Source: JAZDOH01 sp043798815 (GTDB lineage: Bacteria; Patescibacteriota; Gracilibacteria; UM-FILTER-43-11). Taken from it: 15,511 nucleotides of DNA. Positions 6,226-11,954 of the stretch are shown here, piece by piece. Positions within the stretch are counted from its first letter, which is position 1. The number at the start of each line of letters is the position of its first letter. The position numbers and the translations under genes were made by a program. The stretch is taken from the NCBI GenBank assembly GCA_043798815.1, contig JAZDOH010000077.1, forward strand, positions 1 to 15,511, given 5' to 3'. The notes beneath the pieces were generated by a model that had not been told where the DNA came from, ran no database searches, and worked only from the letters and a program-made list of their open reading frames with translations.

Positions 6226-6290
6226 TTGTCGCAGACAGCAGGCAACCCCCCGCCAAAGGCGGGCAGGCAATAAGTCCCGCCGAGACACAA
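6226..6290 (+). promoter_or_regulatory. L10-type ribosomal protein leader RNA
   Basis: The element has the layout of the known L10 leader bound by the L10-(L7/L12) complex. The left strand GTC-GCAGACAGCAGG (6228-6242) and right strand CCCGCCGAGAC (6276-6286) can pair outside and inside an asymmetric internal loop resembling the kink-turn region (AGACAGCAGG opposite GCCGAG). A variable apical hairpin, CCCGCC-AAA-GGCGGG (6249-6263), closes it. One A-C mismatch interrupts the inner helix. Its place directly after the promoter and before rplJ-rplL is the family's normal position and implies feedback control of L10 and L7/L12. Confidence 0.65.
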
Positions 6291-6298
6291 TAGCAATC

Positions 6299-6354
6299 AG
6301 CGGTAAGCGGTAAGAGATAAGTACTTACCGCTTAATCCTTACCGCTTACCGCTA
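6299..6354 (+). repeat. Period-7 TAAG/CTTA palindromic array in rplJ leader
   Basis: TAAG occurs at 6304, 6311 and 6318, and CTTA at 6324, 6331, 6338 and 6345, all seven bases apart within each half. The two halves meet at the palindrome TAAGTACTTA (6318-6327). The outer 16 bases, AGCGGTAAGCGGTAAG (6299-6314), are perfectly complementary to 6338-6353, so the RNA can form a strong hairpin with a 23-base loop. It lies between the L10-type leader and the hairpin at 6359-6380. The 11-mer CTTAATCCTTA (6331-6341) recurs in the rpsT leader. Confidence 0.8.
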
Positions 6355-6358
6355 GAGT

Positions 6359-6390
6359 CTCCTTGTCACGCGACTAGGAGTTATTTTTAA
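6359..6390 (+). terminator. Possible attenuator hairpin before rplJ
   Basis: CTCCTTGTC (6359-6367) pairs with GACTAGGAG (6372-6380), nine positions with one T-T mismatch and a four-base ACGC loop, followed by TTATTTTTAA. This is a terminator-like shape 20 bases before the rplJ start. L10 leaders in Firmicutes work by transcription attenuation, which makes the position meaningful. The AGGAG in its right arm is too far from the ATG (20 bases) to serve as a normal ribosome binding site. Confidence 0.45.
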
Positions 6391-6400
6391 TTTCAATCCC

Positions 6401-6943
6401 ATGCCAGTCACCAAAGAAAAAAAGTCCACGATTTTATCGGGACTCATCGATCAATTTTCACGCAGCAAAACCGTCGTTTTCTCGGGTTATCGCGGATTGG
6501 GCATGAAAGGCATGTCCGATCTCCGCAAGCGCTTAAGATCCACCAAATCCGACATGAAAATCGCCAAGAAAACGCTGATGAAGCTGGCGGCCAAAGAAAA
6601 TAAATTGGGCGATATCCCGGACAGTATTTTAGAAGGGCCCGTCGCGGTCATTTTTTCATACGAAGATGAACTTTCAGGCTTGCAGGCGCTGTTTAAATTC
6701 TCCAAAGAAAACGAAAACGTCAAACTTCTTGGCGGCATCATCGATGGAAAATTGGTGGATGCCGAAACGGTGAAAAAATACGCCAAACTGCCGACTCGGC
6801 AAGAATTGCTGGCCAAATTTTTGGGTTCGGCCCAGTCACCCGTCACCGGTTTTGTGGGAATTCTCCACAACCTCGTCGCCGGATTTGTGCGGGCGCTCGA
6901 TGCTTATAAAGACAAGCGTTCCGGGGAGACCCCGAACGCTTAA
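6401..6943 (+). CDS. rplJ: Large ribosomal subunit protein uL10
   Basis: A 180-residue protein, the normal bacterial length. L10 is the base of the ribosomal stalk: it binds 23S rRNA near the GTPase-associated centre and carries L7/L12 dimers on its C-terminal helix. Recognisable segments are the N-terminal KEKKSTILSGLIDQFSRSKT (5-24), VVFSGYRGLGMKGMSDLRKRLR, KIAKKTLMKLA, LEGPVAVIFSYED (about 78-90) and the KLPTRQELLAKFLGSAQSP C-terminal part. It is followed 32 bases later by rplL, the usual partner, and preceded by a leader expected to bind L10. The upstream rplK-rplA pair is missing and replaced by an AAA_14 ATPase gene. No Shine-Dalgarno at a usable distance. Confidence 0.96.
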   Translation: MPVTKEKKSTILSGLIDQFSRSKTVVFSGYRGLGMKGMSDLRKRLRSTKSDMKIAKKTLMKLAAKENKLGDIPDSILEGPVAVIFSYEDELSGLQALFKFSKENENVKLLGGIIDGKLVDAETVKKYAKLPTRQELLAKFLGSAQSPVTGFVGILHNLVAGFVRALDAYKDKRSGETPNA

Positions 6944-6975
6944 ACTTATTTATTAATCTTTAATTTTTATTACTT

Positions 6976-7359
6976 ATGTCTGATACCCTTTCAAAAGAAG
7001 CTCAAGCAATCCTCGATGCCGTGAGCAAACTCTCAGTCCTGGAATTGGCGGATCTCGTCAAAGCCATGGAGGAAAAATTTGGCGTTTCTGCAGCCGCCCC
7101 TGTGGCTGTGGCTGCCGTCGCCGCCGGCGCCGCTCCCGCTGAAGAAAAAGATTCCTTCAACGTGGAACTCACGGAAGGAGGCGCTCAAAAGATCAACACC
7201 ATCAAGGTGGTGCGTGAAATCACGGGTCTTGGCCTCAAAGAAGCCAAAGATCTCGTTGATGGCGCCCCCAAGATGGTAAAAGAAGGCGTCAAGAAAGCCG
7301 AAGCGGAAGAAATGAAGAAGAAATTGGAAGCTGCAGGAGCGAAAGTGACTTTAAAATAA
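6976..7359 (+). CDS. rplL: Large ribosomal subunit protein bL12 (L7/L12)
   Basis: A 127-residue stalk protein that recruits and stimulates translational GTPases. The N-terminal dimerisation region (residues 1-32) is followed by an Ala/Val-rich hinge (VSAAAPVAVAAVAAGAAPAEE, about 36-56). The C-terminal globular domain then carries INTIKVVREITGLGLKEAKDLVDGAPKMVKEGV and ends in AAGAKVTLK, all diagnostic. It is cotranscribed with rplJ. In most bacteria rpoB and rpoC follow; here an LCP-family gene starts three bases after the stop codon. The upstream gap is AT-rich with no ribosome binding site. Confidence 0.97.
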   Translation: MSDTLSKEAQAILDAVSKLSVLELADLVKAMEEKFGVSAAAPVAVAAVAAGAAPAEEKDSFNVELTEGGAQKINTIKVVREITGLGLKEAKDLVDGAPKMVKEGVKKAEAEEMKKKLEAAGAKVTLK

Positions 7360-7362
7360 TAC

Positions 7363-8790
7363 ATGTCTTTCCGTACTCGACCCATCCGAAAACGGCCACC
7401 CGTTCATCCTTTGCGAACGCTGCAACATGTGTTCGATCAAATGAAAGAAACGACGAATCGCTTTCACCCGCGATCCAGGAATATCGTGTGGGGAGGAATA
7501 TTGTTGGCCATTGGAATAGTGGTGGTGTTCAAGGTGATGATGGGGATTTACGGCTGGGTTCGTGATTTTGACCCTCAATCACTTCTTTTTGCCGCAGGCA
7601 GTGATTTGCAGCAGGATGAACACGGATACACCAATATCGTTTTACTCGGAGATGGCGGGGCATTGCGCGACGGAGCAGATCTGGTGGACACCATCATGGT
7701 GGCGAGCCTGGATCATAAAAACAACGCGGTCACTTTTTTCTCAATCCCCAGGGACTTTTACGTGAATAGCCAGTATCAAAGCCGCATCAATGAACTTTAC
7801 CGGAATTACAAAAAATCTTTGGGGGATGAGCAATCCTATGAACTGTTTAAGGAGGTGGTGGGGAAAATCGTCAATCTTCAAATTCCTTATTACCTGCGCG
7901 TGGATTTTACAGGCTTTGTGGAAGTGGTCGATGAACTCGGCGGGATTGATGTGGAAGTGCCAACCACCATCGACGACCCTTATTATCCAAATCCAACCGA
8001 TGACGGATATGACTCCTTTTATTTAGCGGCGGGAAAACAGCATCTGGATGGCGAGACAGCCCTCAAATTCGTTCGAAGCCGCAAAACAACTTCTGATTAC
8101 GACCGAGCCGCCCGTCAGCAACTGGTGCTGGCTGCCATGCGCGAAAAAGCGTTATCTCAAAAAATTCTTGGCAGTTCGGGGACTTTAAAATCCATTTACG
8201 GCAGCGTTAAAAAACATCTCAGCACCAATCTCACCCTGCGTGAAATGCTGAGCATGGCTCAATTTGCAAAAAAAGCGGATAAAAGCCGCATCATCCAGAA
8301 AGTGATTCATGACGATCCAGGTCAGGAAGGAGGATTCTTGTACACGCCGGACCAGGAGTTCTACGGAGGCCAGTTTGTTTTAATCCCGAATGATGATAAT
8401 TATGGCATGATTCATCGTTACACGAATCTCATTTTCAACAAGCGGCCAATGTTTTGGGATCCCTTAAAAATCGAAATACTCAATGCCACCAAAACTTCCG
8501 GTCTGGCCGGTCAAATTGCGTTCAATCTTGGCCGATACGGGTTCGATGTGGTGAATGTGGACAATCTGTTGGATGCCGCCGGCGAGCGTTCTTTTGCCGA
8601 TAAATCCGTCATTCGTTATTACGATTGGACGGCGGACAGCGATGGAATTGTGACCCCCAAAAATCCGGTTTATTTGGAAGCCCTGCAAGCCTTTGTTGGC
8701 GCCGAGCCAATTCCGGGGGATCCAACCCTCAAAAAACGAGCCGACATCACGATCATTTTGGGGGCTGATTACGAGGCCATTCTCAATTGA
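7363..8790 (+). CDS. LytR-CpsA-Psr (LCP) family glycopolymer transferase with LytR_C domain
   Basis: A 475-residue membrane-anchored protein. LCP enzymes move polyprenol-linked anionic glycopolymers onto peptidoglycan or other cell-wall acceptors. A basic cytoplasmic N-terminus (1-40) precedes one membrane segment (about 41-62, IVWGGILLAIGIVVVFKVMM), giving the usual N-in topology with the rest outside. The LCP domain spans about 89-265, with NIVLLGDGG (91-99), FSIPRDFYV (126-134), VDELGGIDVEVP (189-200) and the arginine-rich RSRKTTSDYDRAARQQ (238-253) that binds the pyrophosphate. The C-terminal LytR_C domain begins near 368 (PLKIEILNATKTSGLAGQIA). It starts three bases after rplL, so stalk-protein and wall-polymer genes share a transcript unless the TAAAAT at 7352-7357 acts as a separate -10. 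Confidence 0.9.
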   Translation: MSFRTRPIRKRPPVHPLRTLQHVFDQMKETTNRFHPRSRNIVWGGILLAIGIVVVFKVMMGIYGWVRDFDPQSLLFAAGSDLQQDEHGYTNIVLLGDGGALRDGADLVDTIMVASLDHKNNAVTFFSIPRDFYVNSQYQSRINELYRNYKKSLGDEQSYELFKEVVGKIVNLQIPYYLRVDFTGFVEVVDELGGIDVEVPTTIDDPYYPNPTDDGYDSFYLAAGKQHLDGETALKFVRSRKTTSDYDRAARQQLVLAAMREKALSQKILGSSGTLKSIYGSVKKHLSTNLTLREMLSMAQFAKKADKSRIIQKVIHDDPGQEGGFLYTPDQEFYGGQFVLIPNDDNYGMIHRYTNLIFNKRPMFWDPLKIEILNATKTSGLAGQIAFNLGRYGFDVVNVDNLLDAAGERSFADKSVIRYYDWTADSDGIVTPKNPVYLEALQAFVGAEPIPGDPTLKKRADITIILGADYEAILN

Positions 8791-8792
8791 CC

Positions 8793-8819
8793 TTGCCAGA
8801 TGTTCGTCTATTGTATAAA
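8793..8819 (+). promoter_or_regulatory. rpsT-ruvX promoter
   Basis: TTGCCA (8793-8798) and TATAAA (8814-8819) with 15 bases between, matching the arrangement at 151-177. An alternative -35, TTGACC (8787-8792), pairs with a poor -10. The expected start, near 8826, lies at the left edge of the heptad repeat. Confidence 0.5.
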
Positions 8820-8823
8820 GTAA

Positions 8824-8857
8824 CCTAGTCCTTAGTTCTTAATCCTTAGTCCTTAGT
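8824..8857 (+). repeat. Heptad direct repeat (CTTA every 7 bases) in rpsT leader
   Basis: CCTTAGT (8830-8836), TCTTAAT (8837-8843), CCTTAGT (8844-8850) and CCTTAGT (8851-8857) follow one another, preceded by a six-base version, CCTAGT (8824-8829). CTTA therefore falls at 8831, 8838, 8845 and 8852. The array ends four bases before the rpsT ATG and makes up nearly the whole predicted leader. It shares period, CTTA core and the 11-mer CTTAATCCTTA with the rplJ leader array, but has no inverted half. Confidence 0.8.
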
Positions 8858-8861
8858 ACGT

Positions 8862-9134
8862 ATGCCAATCATCAAATCCGCCATAAAAGCCATGCGCCAA
8901 AGCAGGACACATCAGGCCCGCAACCAGCACTACAAGAGCCGCATGAAATCCATGATCAAACTGCTCAACGATTACGTGAAAGCCAAAGAGGCGGATAAAG
9001 CCAAAAAAATTCTCCCTCAGGTGCTCAGCACCATCGATACGGCCTGCAAAAAGAACATCATCCACTGGGGCAATGCCGCCCGCCGCAAATCCAGCGCGCA
9101 AAGCGCGGTGAACGCTCTGGTAGTTAAAAAATGA
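8862..9134 (+). CDS. rpsT: Small ribosomal subunit protein bS20
   Basis: A 90-residue basic, helical protein of normal length that binds 16S rRNA early in 30S assembly. The N-terminal SAIKAMRQSRTHQARNQHYKS (6-26), the central KSMIKLLNDYVKAKEADKAKKILPQVLSTID, and the C-terminal IIHWGNAARRKSSAQSAVNAL are typical. The start follows the heptad repeat array and has no Shine-Dalgarno. The stop overlaps the ruvX start in ATGA (9131-9134), so ruvX translation is probably coupled to rpsT. Confidence 0.95.
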   Translation: MPIIKSAIKAMRQSRTHQARNQHYKSRMKSMIKLLNDYVKAKEADKAKKILPQVLSTIDTACKKNIIHWGNAARRKSSAQSAVNALVVKK

Positions 9135-9553
9135 ACAAAGGCAAATACCTTGGTCTTGATTTCGGAGATCGGCGCGTCGGTGTCGCTATTTCTGATGTCG
9201 ACAAGTCCATCGTCTTTCCGCGTGAGGCGATCACCTACGAACGCTCAGCAGACCTCCTCACTACCTTGCAAGTCCTCTGCACAGAAGAATCTGTTACCAA
9301 AATCGTCATCGGCCTGCCAATTCAAATGGATGGAACTATTGGTGAACAAGTTGCCAAAACCTATGAATTCGGAAAAAAGTTATCCACTGCTCTCCCCAAC
9401 ATGTCGGTTGAATATTTTGATGAACGCCTTACCACCCAAGAAGCTCAGATTCGTTTACACGCACAAGGAATCAAGGCCAAAGATCAAAAAGGACTAAAAG
9501 ATTCCCTTTCCGCTCAATTGATTTTGGAGACGTATTTAGAGAGTCGGCGGTAA
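9131..9553 (+). CDS. ruvX: RuvX/YqgF-family RNase H-fold protein
   Basis: A 140-residue protein of normal length. The family (RuvX, YqgF) is implicated in pre-16S rRNA 5' processing and has been proposed as a Holliday junction resolvase. The RNase H fold is shown by YLGLDFGDRRVGVAISD (about 6-22, first catalytic Asp in LDFG), IVIGLPIQMDGTIGEQ (about 58-73), VEYFDERLTTQEA (about 98-110, second acidic site) and the C-terminal KDSLSAQLILETYL (about 123-136, third Asp). It overlaps rpsT by four bases, and its last 18 bases overlap the end of convergent nadE. Pairing with a 30S protein gene suits the rRNA-processing role. Confidence 0.93.
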   Translation: MNKGKYLGLDFGDRRVGVAISDVDKSIVFPREAITYERSADLLTTLQVLCTEESVTKIVIGLPIQMDGTIGEQVAKTYEFGKKLSTALPNMSVEYFDERLTTQEAQIRLHAQGIKAKDQKGLKDSLSAQLILETYLESRR

Positions 9554-10255
9554 AGCGCTTTTATGCCGATTTGTTTTCATCATGCCTCGAATTTTATCGG
9601 CTACTTTCCCTGTCGGAGTTTCACCACGCTCCATGGCGCGCATGATTTCGTCGGCTTCGCGATAAGAAAAACCCATTTCGCCCTCGTCGGTTTGGCCAGG
9701 AGCCAGTTCCGCGGAGGGGATTTTGCTGTAGATTTTTTGCGGCACACCAACGGCTTTGGACATTTTCCACACGTCAGTTTTGTATAAACTTCCGATCACT
9801 TCCACGTCGCACGCCCCGTCACCGTATTTGGTGAAGTAGCCGAGGCTCAATTCGGATTTATTTCCTGTGCCTAGCACCACGGCGTCATGTGAGTTGGCAA
9901 AATGATAAAGCAAGCTCATGCGAATGCGGCAATTGATGTTCATGCCCGCGATCACGCTCGGTTTCCATTGAAGTTTGCCGTACACCTCAAAAAACGGATT
10001 GATGGGGACTGTGATGTATTGAATGCCAAGGGCTTTAGCCCATTCCTCCGCATCTTTCATGTGCTCCGGGCTAGAAAGACCAAGATTGGGAAGGTTCAGC
10101 GCTGTTACATTTTCTTTTCCCAGCGCTTCCACTGCGATTTTGGCTACTAGAGCCGAATCCACGCCACCGGAAAGCCCCAGTACGGCACGGGTTTTGCCGG
10201 CACTACGCATAAATTTCCTCAGTCCCTCCACTAGTTTGTTGAATTTGTCTGTCAT
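9536..10255 (-). CDS. nadE: NH3-dependent NAD+ synthetase
   Basis: A 239-residue enzyme making NAD+ from nicotinate adenine dinucleotide, ATP and ammonia, the final step of NAD synthesis. The PP-loop motif SGGVDS lies at 29-34; NINCRIRMSLLYHFAN (106-121), GTGNKSE (129-135), KYGDG (143-147) and IPSAELAPGQTDE (179-191) complete the family pattern. There is no glutaminase domain, so free ammonia is the expected nitrogen donor. I place the start at ATG 10255. The longer reading from 10306 would cross the promoter, add no family-like residues, and start upstream of the -10. The promoter puts transcription at the ATG. The gene's 3' end overlaps ruvX by 18 bases. Confidence 0.93.
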   Translation of the reverse strand: MTDKFNKLVEGLRKFMRSAGKTRAVLGLSGGVDSALVAKIAVEALGKENVTALNLPNLGLSSPEHMKDAEEWAKALGIQYITVPINPFFEVYGKLQWKPSVIAGMNINCRIRMSLLYHFANSHDAVVLGTGNKSELSLGYFTKYGDGACDVEVIGSLYKTDVWKMSKAVGVPQKIYSKIPSAELAPGQTDEGEMGFSYREADEIMRAMERGETPTGKVADKIRGMMKTNRHKSALPPTL

Positions 10256-10262
10256 TATGCTA

Positions 10263-10290
10263 AGGATAAAGCAAGTTTTTGTTTTGACAA
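10263..10290 (-). promoter_or_regulatory. nadE promoter, leaderless arrangement
   Basis: On the minus strand TTGTCA (10290-10285), a spacer of 16 bases, and TATCCT (10268-10263). Seven bases separate the -10 from the ATG at 10255, so the first transcribed base should be at or next to the start codon. The -35 overlaps the pepD -35 on the other strand. Confidence 0.55.
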
Positions 10291-10312
10291 GACTTTCACG
10301 TAGCATTAAAAT
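10284..10312 (+). promoter_or_regulatory. pepD promoter
   Basis: A perfect TTGACA (10284-10289), a spacer of 17 bases, and TAAAAT (10307-10312). This is one of the best sigma-70-type promoters in the window. Start expected near 10319, giving a leader of about 24 bases. Its -35 occupies the same base pairs as the nadE -35. Confidence 0.7.
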
Positions 10313-10342
10313 CGACCCCTAGAACTTTTAACCAAAAACATT

Positions 10343-11881
10343 ATGTCCAGAGAATTGCCATCCGCCATGCATGATATTGAGCCGATAGCCGCGGCAAAAC
10401 ATTTTGCCTCTTTAGTCTCTTTATACCGCGAATCCGGCCACGAGGAGCATGCGCGGCGTTACGTGCACAGTTGGGCGGATTCGAGAGGGTTTGCCGTGCG
10501 CGAAGACAAAGTCGGCAATATCGCCGTAGATGTTCCGGCTTCACCAGGCTGTAATGAAAAACAGCGTGTTATTGCTCAGGGGCATCTTGATATGGTTTGT
10601 ACTTCTGCGGACGGGCAGTATGACTTTAAAAATCAGCCAATAACACTTGCAAGAACAGGTGACACAGTTCATTCCTTGGAAAACAAAACTACAATCGGGG
10701 CGGATAACGGCATGGGAGTTGCCATGGCAATGGCTGTGGCGGAAGACCCTAATATCAAACGCCCGCCCATGACGCTTTTATTTACCGTACAAGAAGAAAC
10801 TGGTTGTGACGGAGCAGCTGGGATTGGGGAAGACATGATCCCGTCTGGCGCAGTCGGCATTGTTAATCTCGATTCGGAAGAAGGCCCAGGAATGATCTGC
10901 AACGGTAGCGCTGGCGGAAGTATCATTGAAGGCAGACTGAATTTTTATTCCGGCGCTAAAATAGAAGCCAAAAAACTGCCAGAATGGCAAAGCGGCATAT
11001 CAGCTTTCAAAATTACTTTAAAAGGCCTTAAAGGAGGACATTCTGGCGTAAATATCAATGAGTATGCCGGTCGCGGCAGCGCGATTGATCTTTTGGCCGA
11101 AATGTTGAATGTCCTCAAGGATGAAACCACATATTATTTGAGGAGTTTTAACGGCGGCGAGCGTCATAACGCTCTTGCCGAATCTGCCAGCGCTGAAGTT
11201 TTTGTGCCACATGAAAAAGGGGCCGGATTCCGCGACCTGCTCGTTCAGGCGGAAAGTGAATTAAAAGAGCAGTACGGAGATGATGCCAGCTTGTCTTTGG
11301 AACCTATAGACATCACAGACGACAGTCTTTGCCTGACTGAAAGCGCGCGAAACGAAACATTAAAAACCATTTGCAGCCTTCCACACGGTCCGATAGAAAG
11401 TGCTGGTAGAAAAGTGTCGGTTTCTAGCAATACTGGCATTGTAAGAACGACTGATGCCGGTGTCGAAATCACATGTCACATGCGCGCGGCGCTGGATAAA
11501 GTAGAAGCAGCAGCACGAGTCCGTGAGGCAATTACAAAGCTGCTTGCTCAAAGCACAGGTTCCATTTACGCAACAGTGCCAAGAGTGATGAATTATGACG
11601 GTTGGCAGGAACCGCCTGGTTCCAGGCTGGTCAGCGTGGCTGAAGAAGTTACGCACGCGCAAAGCTTGGAGCCTATGGTTTTCGCGTATCACGCGGGGTT
11701 GGAATTGCAGGCCATCAGAGGAAGATTGGCGGAACTCGGGCTTGCCGGCGAAGGCTTCAGCTGCGTTTCCATCGGGCCTAAAATCACAAACGTCCACAGC
11801 TCAAGGGAGGCGGTTCACGTTTCCACGATCAAGCCGACTTATGACCTGCTCGTCGGGATGCTTGAAAGGCTCGCCGCGTAA
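10343..11881 (+). CDS. pepD: M20-family aminoacyl-histidine dipeptidase (PepD-like)
   Basis: A 512-residue metallopeptidase, close to the roughly 485 residues of PepD; the family hydrolyses dipeptides such as Xaa-His in the cytoplasm. Expected metal ligands and catalytic residues are visible: QGHLDMV with His81 and Asp83, GADNGMG with bridging Asp121, VQEETG with Glu151/Glu152, and NLDSEEG with Asp177. A C-terminal YHAGLE (about 451-456) and an IGPKITNVHS segment near residue 482 supply the late histidines. The lid domain lies between about 210 and 400 (LKGGHSGVNIN marks its edge). There is no signal peptide, so it is cytoplasmic. The N-terminus is about ten residues longer than usual before PIAAAKHFASL, but no better start is seen. 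It diverges from nadE and is followed after 62 bases by radA. Confidence 0.9.
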   Translation: MSRELPSAMHDIEPIAAAKHFASLVSLYRESGHEEHARRYVHSWADSRGFAVREDKVGNIAVDVPASPGCNEKQRVIAQGHLDMVCTSADGQYDFKNQPITLARTGDTVHSLENKTTIGADNGMGVAMAMAVAEDPNIKRPPMTLLFTVQEETGCDGAAGIGEDMIPSGAVGIVNLDSEEGPGMICNGSAGGSIIEGRLNFYSGAKIEAKKLPEWQSGISAFKITLKGLKGGHSGVNINEYAGRGSAIDLLAEMLNVLKDETTYYLRSFNGGERHNALAESASAEVFVPHEKGAGFRDLLVQAESELKEQYGDDASLSLEPIDITDDSLCLTESARNETLKTICSLPHGPIESAGRKVSVSSNTGIVRTTDAGVEITCHMRAALDKVEAAARVREAITKLLAQSTGSIYATVPRVMNYDGWQEPPGSRLVSVAEEVTHAQSLEPMVFAYHAGLELQAIRGRLAELGLAGEGFSCVSIGPKITNVHSSREAVHVSTIKPTYDLLVGMLERLAA

Positions 11882-11887
11882 ATCTGC

Positions 11888-11916
11888 TTGACAGGTAAAC
11901 TTTCGTTCACTATCAT
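11888..11916 (+). promoter_or_regulatory. radA promoter
   Basis: A perfect TTGACA (11888-11893), a spacer of 17 bases, TATCAT (11911-11916). Expected start near 11923, about 20 bases before the radA ATG and next to a short upstream ATG at 11922. Its -35 lies seven bases after the pepD stop codon. Confidence 0.7.
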
Positions 11917-11921
11917 TGGTT

Positions 11922-11954
11922 ATGTCTGCTAACCATATATTTTATGAAACTTAA
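11922..11954 (+). other. Possible 10-codon upstream reading frame overlapping the radA start
   Basis: ATG at 11922 opens MSANHIFYET and stops at 11952-11954, overlapping the first codons of radA in another frame. The ATG begins six bases after the -10, where leaderless starts in this window occur. It could be chance. Confidence 0.2.

Noticed and set aside
8824..8857. CRISPR-like array or coding repeat for the heptads
   Set aside because: Units are only seven bases with no spacers, and the array lies outside any reading frame.
10256..10306. Longer nadE reading from ATG 10306
   Set aside because: It would begin upstream of a good minus-strand promoter (10263-10290) and adds residues not typical of NadE; ATG 10255 fits both promoter and family.
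11360..11797. 145-residue minus-strand frame inside pepD
   Set aside because: Antisense shadow of the M20 peptidase; low-complexity, unlikely protein.
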